64,000 nt of DNA from Oceanicella actignis (GTDB lineage Bacteria; Pseudomonadota; Alphaproteobacteria; Rhodobacterales; Rhodobacteraceae). Numbering within the stretch: the stretch's first letter is position 1; every line of letters starts with the position of its first letter. The stretch is taken from assembly GCF_008124525.1 (NCBI RefSeq), contig NZ_VNHJ01000009.1:62001-126000 (forward strand), in the 5' to 3' direction. This document shows positions 34,499 through 43,530 of this stretch, piece after piece. The notes under the pieces were generated by a model. The model did no database searches. It was not told the origin of the DNA and was given only the letters and a program-made list of their open reading frames with translations. The position numbers and the translations under genes are program-made.

Positions 34499-35728
34499 AT
34501 GAGCGTGAAGTTGACGAGCGCAAAGGGGCAGGGCGGCCTGCCGCGGTGGTTCGGCTCCGTGTTCGGCGCGGTGTCGCGCATCGAGCGCGGCGCGTTGGAG
34601 TTCGTGCTGCCCGACGGGCGCGTGTTCCGCGCCCAGGGGCCCGAGCCCGGACCCGAGGGGCGCGTGATCGTGCGCGACGGGCGCACCTTCGCGCGGCTGG
34701 TGCGCGACGCCGACATCGGCTTCGCCGAGGCCTACATGGACGGATGGTGGGACACGCCCGATCTTCAGGCGGTGCTGGACGTGGCGCTGCTGAACAACGA
34801 CCAGGTCGCCCGCCGCTTCAGCGCCGCCCCGCTGGCGCGCATGATCGAGCGTCTTCGCCACTGGATGAACCGCAACACGCGCGAGGGCGCGCGGCGCAAC
34901 ATCGCGGCGCATTACGATCTGGGCAACGCCTTCTACGCGCGCTGGCTGGACCCGACGATGACCTATTCCTCGGCGCTGTTCCGCGGCACGCAGGAAACGC
35001 TCGAGGCGGCGCAGATCAACAAATACGCCGCCATCTGCGATTCGATCGCCGCGCCCGAGGGGGGGCATGTGCTCGAGATCGGCTGCGGCTGGGGCGGCTT
35101 CGCCGAATACGCCGCGCGCGAGCGCGGGCTGCGCGTCACGGGGCTGACCATCTCGCGCGAGCAGCACGATTACGCCCGCCGCCGCATTCACGAGGCGGGC
35201 CTGTCCGAGCGCGTCGAGATCGTGCTGCGCGACTACCGCGACGAGCGCGGAACCTATGACGGCATCGCCTCGATCGAGATGATCGAGGCGGTGGGCGAAC
35301 GCTGGTGGCCCGTCTATTTCGACGCCGTGCGCGAGCGCCTGCGCCCCGGCGCGCGGGCGACGATCCAGGCCATCACCATCGCCGACCGCCTGTTCGACGG
35401 CTACCGGCGGGGGGTGGACTTCGTGCAGAAGCACATCTTCCCCGGCGGCATGCTGCTGTCGCCCTCCGAGCTGCGCACGCAGGCGCGGCGCGCCGGGCTC
35501 GAGATCGTGGGCGGGTTCGAGTTCGGCCAGTCCTATTCCGAGACCTTGCGCCGCTGGCGCGCGCGGTTCCTCGAGGAATGGGACGAGATCGCGCCCCTGG
35601 GCTTCGACGAGCGCTTCCGCCGCATGTGGGATTTCTACCTGGCCAGCTGCGCCGCGTGCTTCCTGGCCGGCACCACCGACGTCACGCAGGTCACGCTGCG
35701 CGCGGCGGGAGCGGGAGCGGGCCGATGA
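34499..35728 (+). CDS. Cyclopropane-fatty-acyl-phospholipid synthase family methyltransferase
   Basis: Transfers a methylene from SAM to unsaturated acyl chains of membrane phospholipids, or makes a related furan/cyclopropane modification. The 409-residue protein has an N-terminal lipid-binding region (about 1-105, with VRDADIGFAEAYMDGWWDTPDL) and a C-terminal class I methyltransferase with LEIGCGWGGFAEYAA near residue 185, AHYDLGNAFYARWLDPTMTYSSALF near residue 138 and the family phrase YFDAVRERLRPGA. In Rhodobacter a cfa gene belongs to the sigma-E response to singlet oxygen, but I do not see that promoter here. Its stop overlaps the trgA start (ATGA). Confidence 0.92.
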   Translation: MSVKLTSAKGQGGLPRWFGSVFGAVSRIERGALEFVLPDGRVFRAQGPEPGPEGRVIVRDGRTFARLVRDADIGFAEAYMDGWWDTPDLQAVLDVALLNNDQVARRFSAAPLARMIERLRHWMNRNTREGARRNIAAHYDLGNAFYARWLDPTMTYSSALFRGTQETLEAAQINKYAAICDSIAAPEGGHVLEIGCGWGGFAEYAARERGLRVTGLTISREQHDYARRRIHEAGLSERVEIVLRDYRDERGTYDGIASIEMIEAVGERWWPVYFDAVRERLRPGARATIQAITIADRLFDGYRRGVDFVQKHIFPGGMLLSPSELRTQARRAGLEIVGGFEFGQSYSETLRRWRARFLEEWDEIAPLGFDERFRRMWDFYLASCAACFLAGTTDVTQVTLRAAGAGAGR

Positions 35729-36195
35729 GCGCCCTCGCCGCGCGCGACCGCTGGTCGGCCGGGCGTCTGGTGGCGGCGGCGGGGCTGGCGCTGGCGGCGA
35801 TGGGGGCGGCGAACGTGATGTTCCAGGTCGCGCCCCCCGCGCCGGGCGAGCCGGTGGGCCCGGTCTATCTGGCCGCCGCCGCCGCGGGCGCGCTGGCGGG
35901 CTGGGCGCATCTGGGCCGGCAGCTGGGGCGCGGCTTCGCCCATGCCATGGTCATGGGGCTGGGCGCGGCGGGGCTGGCGGCGCTGTATGCGCTGCTGGCC
36001 GGGGCGCTGCGCGACGTGGTGCATGTCTATTCCTATGCGGGCTTTTCCAGCGTCATGCGGCTGCTCGACTACATGGCGGTGCGGTTTCTCGAGCATCTGT
36101 GGACCTTCGCGCGGCCGCGGCCCCTGGGCGCGCTGGCGGTCGGGGCCATGATCGCCGGCGTCTTCGCCGAGCATTACCACCGCCTGTGGCGCTGA
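35725..36195 (+). CDS. trgA: TrgA-family membrane protein
   Basis: A 156-residue inner-membrane protein with about four hydrophobic segments (near 15-37, 47-65, 72-95 and 127-147). The GWAHLGRQLGRGF segment, the pre-terminal FLEHLWTFARPRP and the ending IAGVFAEHYHRLW place it in the TrgA family, named for a Rhodobacter sphaeroides tellurite-resistance locus. The biochemical role is unknown. It is translationally coupled to cfa by an ATGA overlap, suggesting a membrane-stress function. Confidence 0.75.
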   Translation: MSALAARDRWSAGRLVAAAGLALAAMGAANVMFQVAPPAPGEPVGPVYLAAAAAGALAGWAHLGRQLGRGFAHAMVMGLGAAGLAALYALLAGALRDVVHVYSYAGFSSVMRLLDYMAVRFLEHLWTFARPRPLGALAVGAMIAGVFAEHYHRLWR

Positions 36196-36211
36196 GAACG
36201 CCGGGGCGGGG

Positions 36212-36239
36212 TTGCTTTTGGCGCTGCAGATGGTATCGC
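36212..36239 (+). promoter_or_regulatory. Putative promoter of pheST
   Basis: TTGCTT (36212-36217), 16-base spacer, TATCGC (36234-36239), located 59 bases before the pheS start and after the trgA stop. No Phe-rich leader peptide is visible. Confidence 0.35.
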
Positions 36240-36297
36240 CTGCCACGGCGACGGCGCGATGCGCGCGCCGCCGGGGACGACATGCCGGGGGATAGAC

Positions 36298-37380
36298 ATG
36301 CAGGGCCTTGACGAGCTGCGCGACCGCCACCTTGCCGCCATCGAGGCGGCCCGCTCGGAAGAGGAGCTGGAGGCCGCGCGCCTGGCCGCGCTGGGCAAGA
36401 AGGGCGAGGTCAGCCTGCGAATGCGCGAGCTGGGCCGCATGACGCCCGAAGAGCGCAAGCTGGCCGGCCCGGCGCTGAACGCGCTCAAGGAAACGCTGAC
36501 CGAGGCGCTGGCCGCGCGCAAGGCCGCGCTGGCCGAGGCGGCGCTGGCCGCCCGGCTCGAGGCCGAGCGCCAGGACATGACGCTGCCCGCGCGCCCCGCG
36601 CGCGCCGGCACGGTGCATCCGGTCAGCCAGGTGACCGAAGAGATCGTGGCGATCTTCTCGGATCTGGGCTTCGCGGTGGCCGAGGGGCCGCAGATCGAGA
36701 CCGACTGGCACAATTTCGACGCGCTCAACATCCCGCCGGACCATCCCGCGCGGCAAGAGCACGACACCTTCTTCATGCACCGCGCCGAGGGCGACGAGCG
36801 CCCGCCCCATGTGCTGCGCACCCACACCTCGCCGGTGCAGATCCGCGCCATGCTGGACCAGGGCGCGCCGATCCGGGTGATCGCGCCGGGGCGGGTGTAT
36901 CGCTGCGACTACGACCAGACGCACACGCCCATGTTCCACCAGGTCGAGGGGCTGGCGATCGACCGCGACATCTCGATGGCGCATCTCAAATGGGTGCTCG
37001 AGGAGTTCTGCCGCGCCTTCTTCGAGACGCCCTCGATCGAGCTGCGCTTCCGCGCCTCGCACTTCCCCTTCACCGAGCCCTCGGCCGAGGTGGACATCCG
37101 CTGCTCGTGGCGCGACGGGCAGCTGAAGCTTGGCGAGGGCGACGACTGGATGGAGATCCTGGGCTCGGGCATGGTGCATCCCAAGGTGCTCGAGGCCGCG
37201 GGCATCGACCCGGCGCAGTGGCAGGGCTTCGCCTTCGGCATCGGCATCGACCGGCTGGCGATGCTCAAATACGGCATTCCCGACCTGCGCGCCTTCTTCG
37301 ACGCCGATCTGCGCTGGCTGCGGCATTACGGCTTCGGCGCGCTGGACGTGCCGACGCTGCACGCGGGGCTGAGCGGCTGA
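36298..37380 (+). CDS. pheS: Phenylalanyl-tRNA synthetase alpha subunit
   Basis: Catalytic subunit of the (alpha-beta)2 enzyme that charges tRNA-Phe. 360 residues. An N-terminal coiled-coil (about 1-95, [15 protein letters not shown] onward) is followed by the class II catalytic domain. Motif 1 is around [19 protein letters not shown], motif 2 around [23 protein letters not shown], and motif 3 in [18 protein letters not shown]. The Phe-binding region [17 protein letters not shown] is intact. The ATG at 36298 was chosen over an upstream ATG at 36259 because the family begins with MxxLxxL and GGGGGAT provides the ribosome-binding site. It is followed 55 bases later by pheT. Confidence 0.97.
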   Translation: MQGLDELRDRHLAAIEAARSEEELEAARLAALGKKGEVSLRMRELGRMTPEERKLAGPALNALKETLTEALAARKAALAEAALAARLEAERQDMTLPARPARAGTVHPVSQVTEEIVAIFSDLGFAVAEGPQIETDWHNFDALNIPPDHPARQEHDTFFMHRAEGDERPPHVLRTHTSPVQIRAMLDQGAPIRVIAPGRVYRCDYDQTHTPMFHQVEGLAIDRDISMAHLKWVLEEFCRAFFETPSIELRFRASHFPFTEPSAEVDIRCSWRDGQLKLGEGDDWMEILGSGMVHPKVLEAAGIDPAQWQGFAFGIGIDRLAMLKYGIPDLRAFFDADLRWLRHYGFGALDVPTLHAGLSG

Positions 37381-37435
37381 GCGCGCGCGCCGCCGCCCGC
37401 CCCTTCGCGCACCCGACATTCACGAGGCCCCGACG

Positions 37436-39868
37436 ATGAAGTTCACCCTATCCTGGCTCAAGGACCACCTGGAAACCGAGGCGAGCCTCGACGAGATCGC
37501 CGACGCGCTGACCGATCTCGGGCTCGAGGTCGAGGGGATCGAGGACCCCGCCAGGACGCTGGGCGCCTTCACCATCTGCCGCGTCATCGAGGCGGTCAAG
37601 CACCCCAACGCCGACAAGCTGAAGCTGTGCCGCGTCGAGGCCTGGCCCGACGGTCCCGACAAGCCCTCGCAAGAGGTGCAGGTGGTGTGCGGCGCGCCCA
37701 ACGCGCGCACCGGGCTGATCGGGGTGTTCGCGGCGCCCGGCACGCATGTGCCCGGCACGGGGGTGGATCTCAAGCCCGGGGTGATCCGCGGGGTCGAGTC
37801 GAACGGGATGCTGTGCTCGGAGCGCGAGCTGATGATCTCGGACGACCATGACGGCATCATCGACCTGCCGCAGGACGCTCCGCTGGGCGCGCGCTACATC
37901 GATTACGCCGGGCTGAACGATCCGGTCATCGAGATCGCCGTCACCCCCAACCGCCCCGACGCGCTGGGCGTGCGCGGGATCGCGCGCGATCTGGCGGCGC
38001 GCGGGCTGGGGCGGCTGCGGCCGGCGCCGACGCAGCCGGTTCCCGGCGCCTTCCCCAGCCCGATCGGCGTCTCGATCGACCCCGAGGCGCGCGAGGGCTG
38101 CCCGCATTTCGTCGGCCGCGTCATCCGCGGCGTGCGCAACGGGCCCTCGCCGCAATGGCTGCAGCGCCGGCTGCGGGCGATCGGGCTGCGGCCCATCTCG
38201 GCGCTGGTCGACGTGACCAACTACCTGACCTTCGACCGCGCCCGGCCGCTGCACGTGTTCGACGCGGCCAAGGTGCGGGGCGATCTGCGCGTGCATCTGG
38301 CGACGGGAGTCGAGCGCCTGACCGCCCTTGACGAGAAGGAATACCAGCTGCCGCCCGGCGCGCTGACCATCTCGGACGAGGCCGGGCCCGAAAGCATCGG
38401 CGGCATCATGGGCGGCGCCGCCACCGGCTGCGACGAGAACACGGTGGACGTGTTCCTCGAATCCGCCTGGTGGCGGCCCTCGGACATCGCCGCGACGGGG
38501 CGCAAGCTGCGCATCAATTCCGACGCGCGCTATCGCTTCGAGCGCGGCGTGGACCCCGCCTTCACCCGCGAGGGGCTCGAGCTGGCCACGCGCATGATCC
38601 TCGATCTGTGCGGCGGCGAGGCGTCCGAGGTGGTCGAGGCCGGCGCGCCGCGGATCGAGCGGCGCAGCTACCGCCTCGATCCGGCGCGCTGCGTCTCGCT
38701 GGTGGGCATGGACGTGCCCGAGGCCGAGCAGCGGCGCATCCTGTCCGATCTGGGCTTCGAGATCCGCGACGAGGACGGCGCGATCATGGTCTCGCCCCCC
38801 AGCTGGCGGCCCGACGTGCTGGGCGAGGCCGACCTGGTCGAGGAGGTGGCCCGCGTCGCCTCGCTCTCGCGCCTGCCCGCGCGCCCGCTGCCGCGGCCCG
38901 AGCCGGGCGTGCCCGCGCCGCGCCTGACCCCGATGCAGAAGCGCGCCGCGCGCACCCGCCGCAGCCTGGCCGCGCAGGGCTTCCACGAATGCGTGACCTA
39001 CTCGTTCATCTCCGAGCGCGACGCGCGGCTGTTCGGCGGCGGCGGCGACGAGATGCGCCTTCAGAACCCGATCAGCTCCGAGATGAGCCACATGCGCCCC
39101 TCGCTGCTGCCGGGCCTTCTGGCGGCGGCGGCGCGCAACCAGGCGCGCGGCTTCGCCGATCTGGCGCTGTTCGAGCTGGGGCCGGTCTTCGACGGCCCCG
39201 AGCCGGGGCAGGAGCGCCTGGTCGCCGCCGCCGTGCTGACCGGGGCGGCGGCGCCGCGGCACTGGGCCGTGCCGCGCCGTCCCGTCGACGCCTGGGACGC
39301 CCGCGCCGCCGCCGAGGCGGCGCTGGCCGCCGCCGGCGCGCCGGTCGATCGGCTGACGACCCTGCCGACCGCGCCCGCCTGGTTCCACCCGGGCCGTTCG
39401 GCCACGCTGGCGCTGGGGCCCAAGAACCCGCTGGCCGTGTTCGGCGAGCTGCACCCGCGCGTCGTCGAGGCCATGGGCCTGAAGGGCCGGGCCATGGGCA
39501 TGAGCGTCGACCTTCAGGCCATCCCCTTCCCCAAGGCGCGCGGCACGGCGCGCCCGCCGCTTCAGGCATCGGACCTGCAGGCGGTCGAGCGCGACTTCGC
39601 CTTCGTGGTCGCCGCCGACGTGCCGGCCGAGCAGCTGTTGCGCGCGGCGCGCGGCGCGGACAAGGCGCTGATCGAGTCGGCGTCGGTGTTCGACGTCTTC
39701 GACGGCCCCCGCGCCGCCGAGGCGCTGGGCGAGGGGCGCAAGTCCATCGCGCTGACCGTCCGCCTTCAGCCGCGCGAGCGCACCTTGACGGATGAAGAGA
39801 TCGAGGCCGTCTCGGCGCGCATCGTCGCCGCCGTGCGCAAGGCCACGGGGGGCGAGCTGCGCGCCTGA
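37436..39868 (+). CDS. pheT: Phenylalanyl-tRNA synthetase beta subunit
   Basis: Second subunit of phenylalanyl-tRNA synthetase, with editing of Tyr-tRNA-Phe. 810 residues, close to the family norm of about 800. Order: N-terminal domain with [16 protein letters not shown], tRNA-binding (EMAP-like) domain (about 40-155), B3/4 editing domain (about 215-385), B5 domain (about 410-480), catalytic-like core (about 490-700) and the C-terminal ferredoxin-fold anticodon-binding domain (about 715-810, [25 protein letters not shown]). No anomalies seen. Confidence 0.97.
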   Translation: MKFTLSWLKDHLETEASLDEIADALTDLGLEVEGIEDPARTLGAFTICRVIEAVKHPNADKLKLCRVEAWPDGPDKPSQEVQVVCGAPNARTGLIGVFAAPGTHVPGTGVDLKPGVIRGVESNGMLCSERELMISDDHDGIIDLPQDAPLGARYIDYAGLNDPVIEIAVTPNRPDALGVRGIARDLAARGLGRLRPAPTQPVPGAFPSPIGVSIDPEAREGCPHFVGRVIRGVRNGPSPQWLQRRLRAIGLRPISALVDVTNYLTFDRARPLHVFDAAKVRGDLRVHLATGVERLTALDEKEYQLPPGALTISDEAGPESIGGIMGGAATGCDENTVDVFLESAWWRPSDIAATGRKLRINSDARYRFERGVDPAFTREGLELATRMILDLCGGEASEVVEAGAPRIERRSYRLDPARCVSLVGMDVPEAEQRRILSDLGFEIRDEDGAIMVSPPSWRPDVLGEADLVEEVARVASLSRLPARPLPRPEPGVPAPRLTPMQKRAARTRRSLAAQGFHECVTYSFISERDARLFGGGGDEMRLQNPISSEMSHMRPSLLPGLLAAAARNQARGFADLALFELGPVFDGPEPGQERLVAAAVLTGAAAPRHWAVPRRPVDAWDARAAAEAALAAAGAPVDRLTTLPTAPAWFHPGRSATLALGPKNPLAVFGELHPRVVEAMGLKGRAMGMSVDLQAIPFPKARGTARPPLQASDLQAVERDFAFVVAADVPAEQLLRAARGADKALIESASVFDVFDGPRAAEALGEGRKSIALTVRLQPRERTLTDEEIEAVSARIVAAVRKATGGELRA

Positions 39869-39887
39869 GCGCGGCCGCCCCCGCTTG

Positions 39888-39912
39888 CGCCGCGCCCCGC
39901 CCGGGCGCGGCG
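39888..39912 (+). terminator. Hairpin terminator after pheT
   Basis: Perfect 10-pair stem CGCCGCGCCC / GGGCGCGGCG with loop CGCCC, starting 19 bases after the pheT stop. There is no T-tract, so termination may depend on Rho or the hairpin may mainly stabilise the 3' end. Confidence 0.45.
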
Positions 39913-39992
39913 TCACGCATTCGCCCCATTTGGCGGTCATTCATGTCCGCCTCAGGCGCGCCGCGCCGCCGCAACGCCGTCAGGAGGGGCAC

Positions 39993-40424
39993 ATGCTGAA
40001 GGAATTCAAGGAATTCGCCGTCAAGGGCAACGTCGTGGACATGGGCGTCGGCATCGTGATCGGCGCCGCCTTCACCTCGATCGTCAAGAGCTTCGTCGAG
40101 GACATCGTCAATCCCTTCATCGGGCTGTTCACCGGCGGGATCGATTTCTCGAACCTGTTCATCAACATCTCGGGGCAGGAGGTGGCGTCGCTGGCCGAGG
40201 CGCGCGAGAAGGGGCTGGCGGTCATCGCCTATGGCTCGTTCCTCAACGCGGTGGTCAGCTTTCTGATCGTCGCCTGGGTGCTGTTCCTGGTGGTCAAGGG
40301 GGTCAACACGCTCAAGCGCCGCGTCGCGGCCGAGGAAGAGGCCGCCCCCGCCGCGCCGCCCAAGCCCTCGCGCGAAGAGCAGCTTCTGGAAGAGATCCGC
40401 GACCTTCTGGCCCGCAAGGCCTGA
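39993..40424 (+). CDS. mscL: Large-conductance mechanosensitive channel MscL
   Basis: Homopentameric inner-membrane channel that opens under hypo-osmotic shock. 143 residues. The N-terminal amphipathic helix [13 protein letters not shown] is followed by TM1 (about 14-44, [18 protein letters not shown]), a periplasmic loop, TM2 (about 78-105, [21 protein letters not shown]) and a cytoplasmic charged helical bundle ending [10 protein letters not shown]. The acidic/proline linker [13 protein letters not shown] before the bundle is usual. The start has an excellent CAGGAGGGG site. Confidence 0.97.
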   Translation: MLKEFKEFAVKGNVVDMGVGIVIGAAFTSIVKSFVEDIVNPFIGLFTGGIDFSNLFINISGQEVASLAEAREKGLAVIAYGSFLNAVVSFLIVAWVLFLVVKGVNTLKRRVAAEEEAAPAAPPKPSREEQLLEEIRDLLARKA

Positions 40425-40532
40425 TCGCCGGCGCATGGCGCGTGCGGGCGCAGGGTCCGCGCCCGCCGCATTCGGCCACGCGCCCGCCGCATCCGGTCAC
40501 GGGCCGGCCGCCCGGGCCCGCCCGTCGGCTTT

Positions 40533-40574
40533 GTCCCGCCGGCCCGGTCCCGCCGGCCCGGTCCCGCCGGCCCC
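40533..40574. repeat. Three tandem 14-base units in the mscL-ald convergent gap
   Basis: GTCCCGCCGGCCCG at 40533-40546 and 40547-40560, then GTCCCGCCGGCCCC at 40561-40574. The last unit is the left arm of the ald terminator hairpin. Confidence 0.85.
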
Positions 40575-40596
40575 GGCCGCGCGCGGCCGGCGGGAC
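40561..40596 (-). terminator. Terminator of ald (minus strand), also facing mscL
   Basis: GTCCCGCCGGCC (40561-40572) and GGCCGGCGGGAC (40585-40596) form a perfect 12-pair stem with a self-complementary loop, beginning 6 bases beyond the ald stop. The position between converging genes suits a bidirectional terminator. Confidence 0.65.
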
Positions 40597-40602
40597 GAGG
40601 CG

Positions 40603-41721
40603 TCACAGGTCGAGCGCCTCGCGCGGGTCGATGGCCTCGAGCCCCTGCGCCTCGGCCACGGGGCGCGAGGTCAGCTTGCCCGCATGCACGTTCAGGCCGT
40701 TCAGCAGGTGGGGGTCGTCCTGGCAGGCCTTGCGCCAGCCCTTGTCGGCCAGCGCCAGCATGAAGGGCAGCGTGGCGTTGCCCAGCGCGATGGTCGAGGT
40801 GCGCGGCGTGGCGCCGGGCATGTTGGCCACGCAGTAATGCACGATGCCGTCCACGATGTAGATCGGATCGTCATGCGTGGTGGGGCGCGAGGTCTCGAAG
40901 CACCCGCCCTGGTCGATGGCCACGTCCACGATCGCGGCGCCGGGCTTCATCTCGGCCAGCTGCGCGCGCGACACCAGCTTGGGCGCGGCGGCGCCGGGCA
41001 CCAGCACCGCGCCGATGACCATGTCGGCCTGGGCGACCAGCTCTTCGGTCGCCGCGCGCGAGGCGTAGCGGGTGACGAAATGGCCGCGGAAGGCCTCGTC
41101 CAGATGGCGCAGCCGCGGGATCGAGCGGTCCAGCACGGTGACCTGCGCGCCCATGCCCGCCGCCACCCGCGCGGCGTTGGTCCCCACCACGCCGCCGCCG
41201 ATGACGACCACCTGCGCGGGGCTCACGCCCGGCACGCCGCCCAGCAGAACGCCGCGCCCGCCATTGGCCTTCTGCAGCGCCCATGCGCCCATCTGCGGCG
41301 CGAGGCGCCCGGCGACCTCGGACATGGGGGCCAGCAGGGGCAGGCCGCCATGATCGTCGGTGACGGTCTCGTAGGCGATGGCGGTCACGCCGCTGGCCAT
41401 GAGGTCGCGGGTCTGCTCGGGGTCGGGGGCGAGGTGCAGATAGGTGAACAGGACCTGGCCCTTGCGCAGCATGCGCCGCTCGGCGGGCTGGGGCTCCTTG
41501 ACCTTCACGATCATCTCGGCCTCGGCGAAGACCGAGGCGGCGTCGGGAAGGATGCGCGCGCCCGCCTCGACATAGTCCTGGTCGGCGAAGCCGGCGCCGC
41601 GGCCGGCGCCGGTCTCGATCAGCACCTCGTGGCCATGGGCGACGGCCTCGCGCGCGGCGGCGGGGGTGACGCCGACCCGGTGCTCCTGATTCTTGATTTC
41701 GCGTGGGCAACCGATCTTCAT
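40603..41721 (-). CDS. ald: Alanine dehydrogenase
   Basis: NAD-dependent reversible oxidative deamination of L-alanine to pyruvate and ammonia. The 372-residue length is exactly typical. Catalytic Lys75 (VKVKEP) and His96 (FTYLHLAP) are present, and the Rossmann fold [22 protein letters not shown] begins near residue 167. Asp270-equivalent is in [11 protein letters not shown]. It is divergent from an Lrp/AsnC regulator across 135 bases containing paired inverted repeats, the classic AldR arrangement, so alanine-dependent activation is likely. The downstream hairpin ends the transcript. Confidence 0.97.
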   Translation of the reverse strand: MKIGCPREIKNQEHRVGVTPAAAREAVAHGHEVLIETGAGRGAGFADQDYVEAGARILPDAASVFAEAEMIVKVKEPQPAERRMLRKGQVLFTYLHLAPDPEQTRDLMASGVTAIAYETVTDDHGGLPLLAPMSEVAGRLAPQMGAWALQKANGGRGVLLGGVPGVSPAQVVVIGGGVVGTNAARVAAGMGAQVTVLDRSIPRLRHLDEAFRGHFVTRYASRAATEELVAQADMVIGAVLVPGAAAPKLVSRAQLAEMKPGAAIVDVAIDQGGCFETSRPTTHDDPIYIVDGIVHYCVANMPGATPRTSTIALGNATLPFMLALADKGWRKACQDDPHLLNGLNVHAGKLTSRPVAEAQGLEAIDPREALDL

Positions 41722-41733
41722 GTTTCGGACTCG

Positions 41734-41796
41734 CATTTCGCGCGCGGCCGACGCGGCCGCGCATCTGCCGCATGTTGACGCAGCTGCCGCGAAATG
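41734..41796. promoter_or_regulatory. Symmetric double inverted repeat between ald and lrp
   Basis: CATTTCGCG (41734-41742) and CGCGAAATG (41788-41796) are perfect inverted 9-mers whose centres are 54 bases apart, about five helical turns. Nested inside, GCGCGGCC (41742-41749) and GGCCGCGC (41755-41762) form another perfect inverted repeat. This phased layout fits Lrp/AsnC octamers that wrap DNA, controlling both divergent genes. Confidence 0.6.
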
Positions 41797-41856
41797 TGCA
41801 TGCAAAGATCGTGTGTGCGGCGCCGAAGCGGCGCAATGATCGGCGGCGGAGGCGGC

Positions 41857-42333
41857 ATGGAGCCGAAGAATGTTCAACTCGACGCCCGAGACCGGGCGAT
41901 TCTTGCGATTCTGCAGCGCGAGGGGCGCATCCCCAACGCCGAGCTGGCGGCGCGGGTGAACCTGTCGGCCTCGGCCTGCCATCGGCGCGTGGCGCGGCTC
42001 GAGGCGGCGGGGGTCATCCGCCGCTACGCCGCGCTGGTCGATCCGCGCGCGGTGGGGCGGCGCTCGACCGTCTTCGTCGAGATCACGCTGCGCGGGCAGA
42101 GCGACGAGCTTCTGCGCCAGTTCGAGGCCGCGGTGGCGCGCATTCCCGACGTGCTCGAATGCCACCTGATGGCCGGCGCGGCCGACTATCTGCTGAAGGT
42201 CGCCGCGCGCGATCCCGAGGATTTCGCGCGCATCCACCGCCAGCACCTGTCGCGCCTGCCGGGGGTCAGCCAGATGCAGTCCAGCTTCGCGCTTCGCCGC
42301 GTGGTCAGCACCACGGCGCTGCCGCTGGACTGA
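41857..42333 (+). CDS. Lrp/AsnC family transcriptional regulator (AldR-like)
   Basis: A 158-residue feast/famine regulator. An N-terminal winged HTH (about 8-60: LDARDRAILAILQREGRIPNAELA, then SASACHRRVARLEAAGVIRRY) is followed by an alpha-beta RAM/effector domain (about 68-145, VFVEITLRG, VLECHLMAGAADYLLKV). Divergent placement from ald predicts that it senses alanine and controls ald, as AldR does in other bacteria. The start at 41857 has GGAGG at 5 bases; an earlier ATG at 41836 gives only a Gly-rich leader. Confidence 0.92.
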   Translation: MEPKNVQLDARDRAILAILQREGRIPNAELAARVNLSASACHRRVARLEAAGVIRRYAALVDPRAVGRRSTVFVEITLRGQSDELLRQFEAAVARIPDVLECHLMAGAADYLLKVAARDPEDFARIHRQHLSRLPGVSQMQSSFALRRVVSTTALPLD

Positions 42334-42343
42334 GGCGGCGGGC

Positions 42344-42676
42344 TCAGCCCATCAGCGCCTGCGCGGCGTAAAGCGCGCCCATCCCCGCGACCACGGCGCC
42401 CAGCATGCGCCCACTGAACGCGCCCACCATCAGCGCGGCGGCCGCGCCTGCAAGGCGCGCGGGGTCGATCTGCCCGCCCGCGGCGGCCGGCCACGCGATC
42501 AGCGGCGCGACCAGCGCCGGCAGCACCGCCGTGGGCACGTAGCGCAGCAGCCGCATGGCCCAGCCCGGCATGGGGCGCCCGCCGATCAGGCCCAGGAACG
42601 AGAAGCGGATCAGGAAGGTGCCGAGGCCAAGCGCCAGGGTCGCGCTCCAGAACACGGAATCGGGAATGGGGGTCAT
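42344..42676 (-). CDS. azlD: AzlD-type branched-chain amino acid transport subunit
   Basis: A 110-residue membrane protein with three to four TM segments, the small partner of AzlC in branched-chain amino-acid (and analogue) export. It contains GTFLIRFSFLGLIGGR near residue 20 and RYVPTAVLPALVAPL near residue 45, typical of AzlD. Its start overlaps the azlC stop by four bases (ATGA). It ends 10 bases from the convergent lrp gene. Confidence 0.92.
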   Translation of the reverse strand: MTPIPDSVFWSATLALGLGTFLIRFSFLGLIGGRPMPGWAMRLLRYVPTAVLPALVAPLIAWPAAAGGQIDPARLAGAAAALMVGAFSGRMLGAVVAGMGALYAAQALMG

Positions 42677-43410
42677 GCGGCGTTCCTCCGCTCGTCCTGC
42701 GCCTCGGGGGCCGGGCGGCGGCGTTCGAGCGCCAGCTCGACCGCCGCGCCGGCGCCCATGCCCGCCGCCGAGGCCAGCAGCAGCCCCGAGCCGTAGGGCG
42801 CCCAGGCCAGCGCCAGCGCCGCCGCGCTGGCGACGAAGGCCGCCGCCAGGTTGGGCAGGCTGCGCAGCATGGGCGCGACGATGGCCACGAAGGTGATCGG
42901 CACGGCGAAGTCGAGCGCGTATTCGGGCGGGATGCGCGCGCCCAGCGTCGCCCCCGCCAGCGTGCCCAGGAACCAGACGGGCACGACCGGCAACAGCACG
43001 CCGAAATAGAACGCGATCTTGCGCGGCAGGGGCTCGTCCGGGCGGCGCGAATAGCGCGCGATGGCGGCGGCGTAGGCCTGATCCACAAGGAAATACGCCG
43101 CCAGCGCCCGCACCCACAGCGGCGCCTTGCCCAGATGCGGCGTCAGCGAGGCCGAATACATCGCCATGCGCAGGTTGACCGCCAGCGCGGTCAGCACCGC
43201 CAGCGCCGCGGGCGCGCCGTCGGACAGCATCTGCACCAGCGCGAATTGCGACGCGCCCGCGATCACCAGCGAGGTCAGCGCGAAGGTCTGCATGAGGTCC
43301 AGCCCCGCCTCGGTCGCCACCACCCCGAACAGCGCCCCGAAGGGCAGGATCACGAGAAGAAAGGGCGCGCCGGCGGCAACTCCCTCGACGAACGCGCCTC
43401 GGGTGCGCAT
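42673..43410 (-). CDS. azlC: AzlC-type branched-chain amino acid permease
   Basis: A 245-residue inner-membrane permease with about five to six TM helices. Family signatures include LPFGALFGVVATEAGLDLMQTFALTSLVIAGASQFA (near 22-57) and NLRMAMYSASLTPHL near residue 80. It forms a two-subunit exporter with AzlD, coupled through ATGA. The C-terminus is charged and cytosolic. Nearby ald and lrp suggest a shared amino-acid theme but no shared operon. Confidence 0.94.
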   Translation of the reverse strand: MRTRGAFVEGVAAGAPFLLVILPFGALFGVVATEAGLDLMQTFALTSLVIAGASQFALVQMLSDGAPAALAVLTALAVNLRMAMYSASLTPHLGKAPLWVRALAAYFLVDQAYAAAIARYSRRPDEPLPRKIAFYFGVLLPVVPVWFLGTLAGATLGARIPPEYALDFAVPITFVAIVAPMLRSLPNLAAAFVASAAALALAWAPYGSGLLLASAAGMGAGAAVELALERRRPAPEAQDERRNAA

Positions 43411-43530
43411 GCGCGGAACTCCTCTTGCCGTATCGTTGCCTTGCCGCGTTCGCAGACGCGCCGCCTTGCGCGCGCGGCGGCTCAGGCATAGCCTGCCCGC
43501 GCCGCGAAGGCCAATGAAGGTTCGTGCCCC

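Noticed and set aside
36196-36297. A Phe-rich leader peptide and attenuator upstream of pheS, as in E. coli.
   Set aside because: No short frame rich in Phe codons and no terminator with T-tract is visible there.
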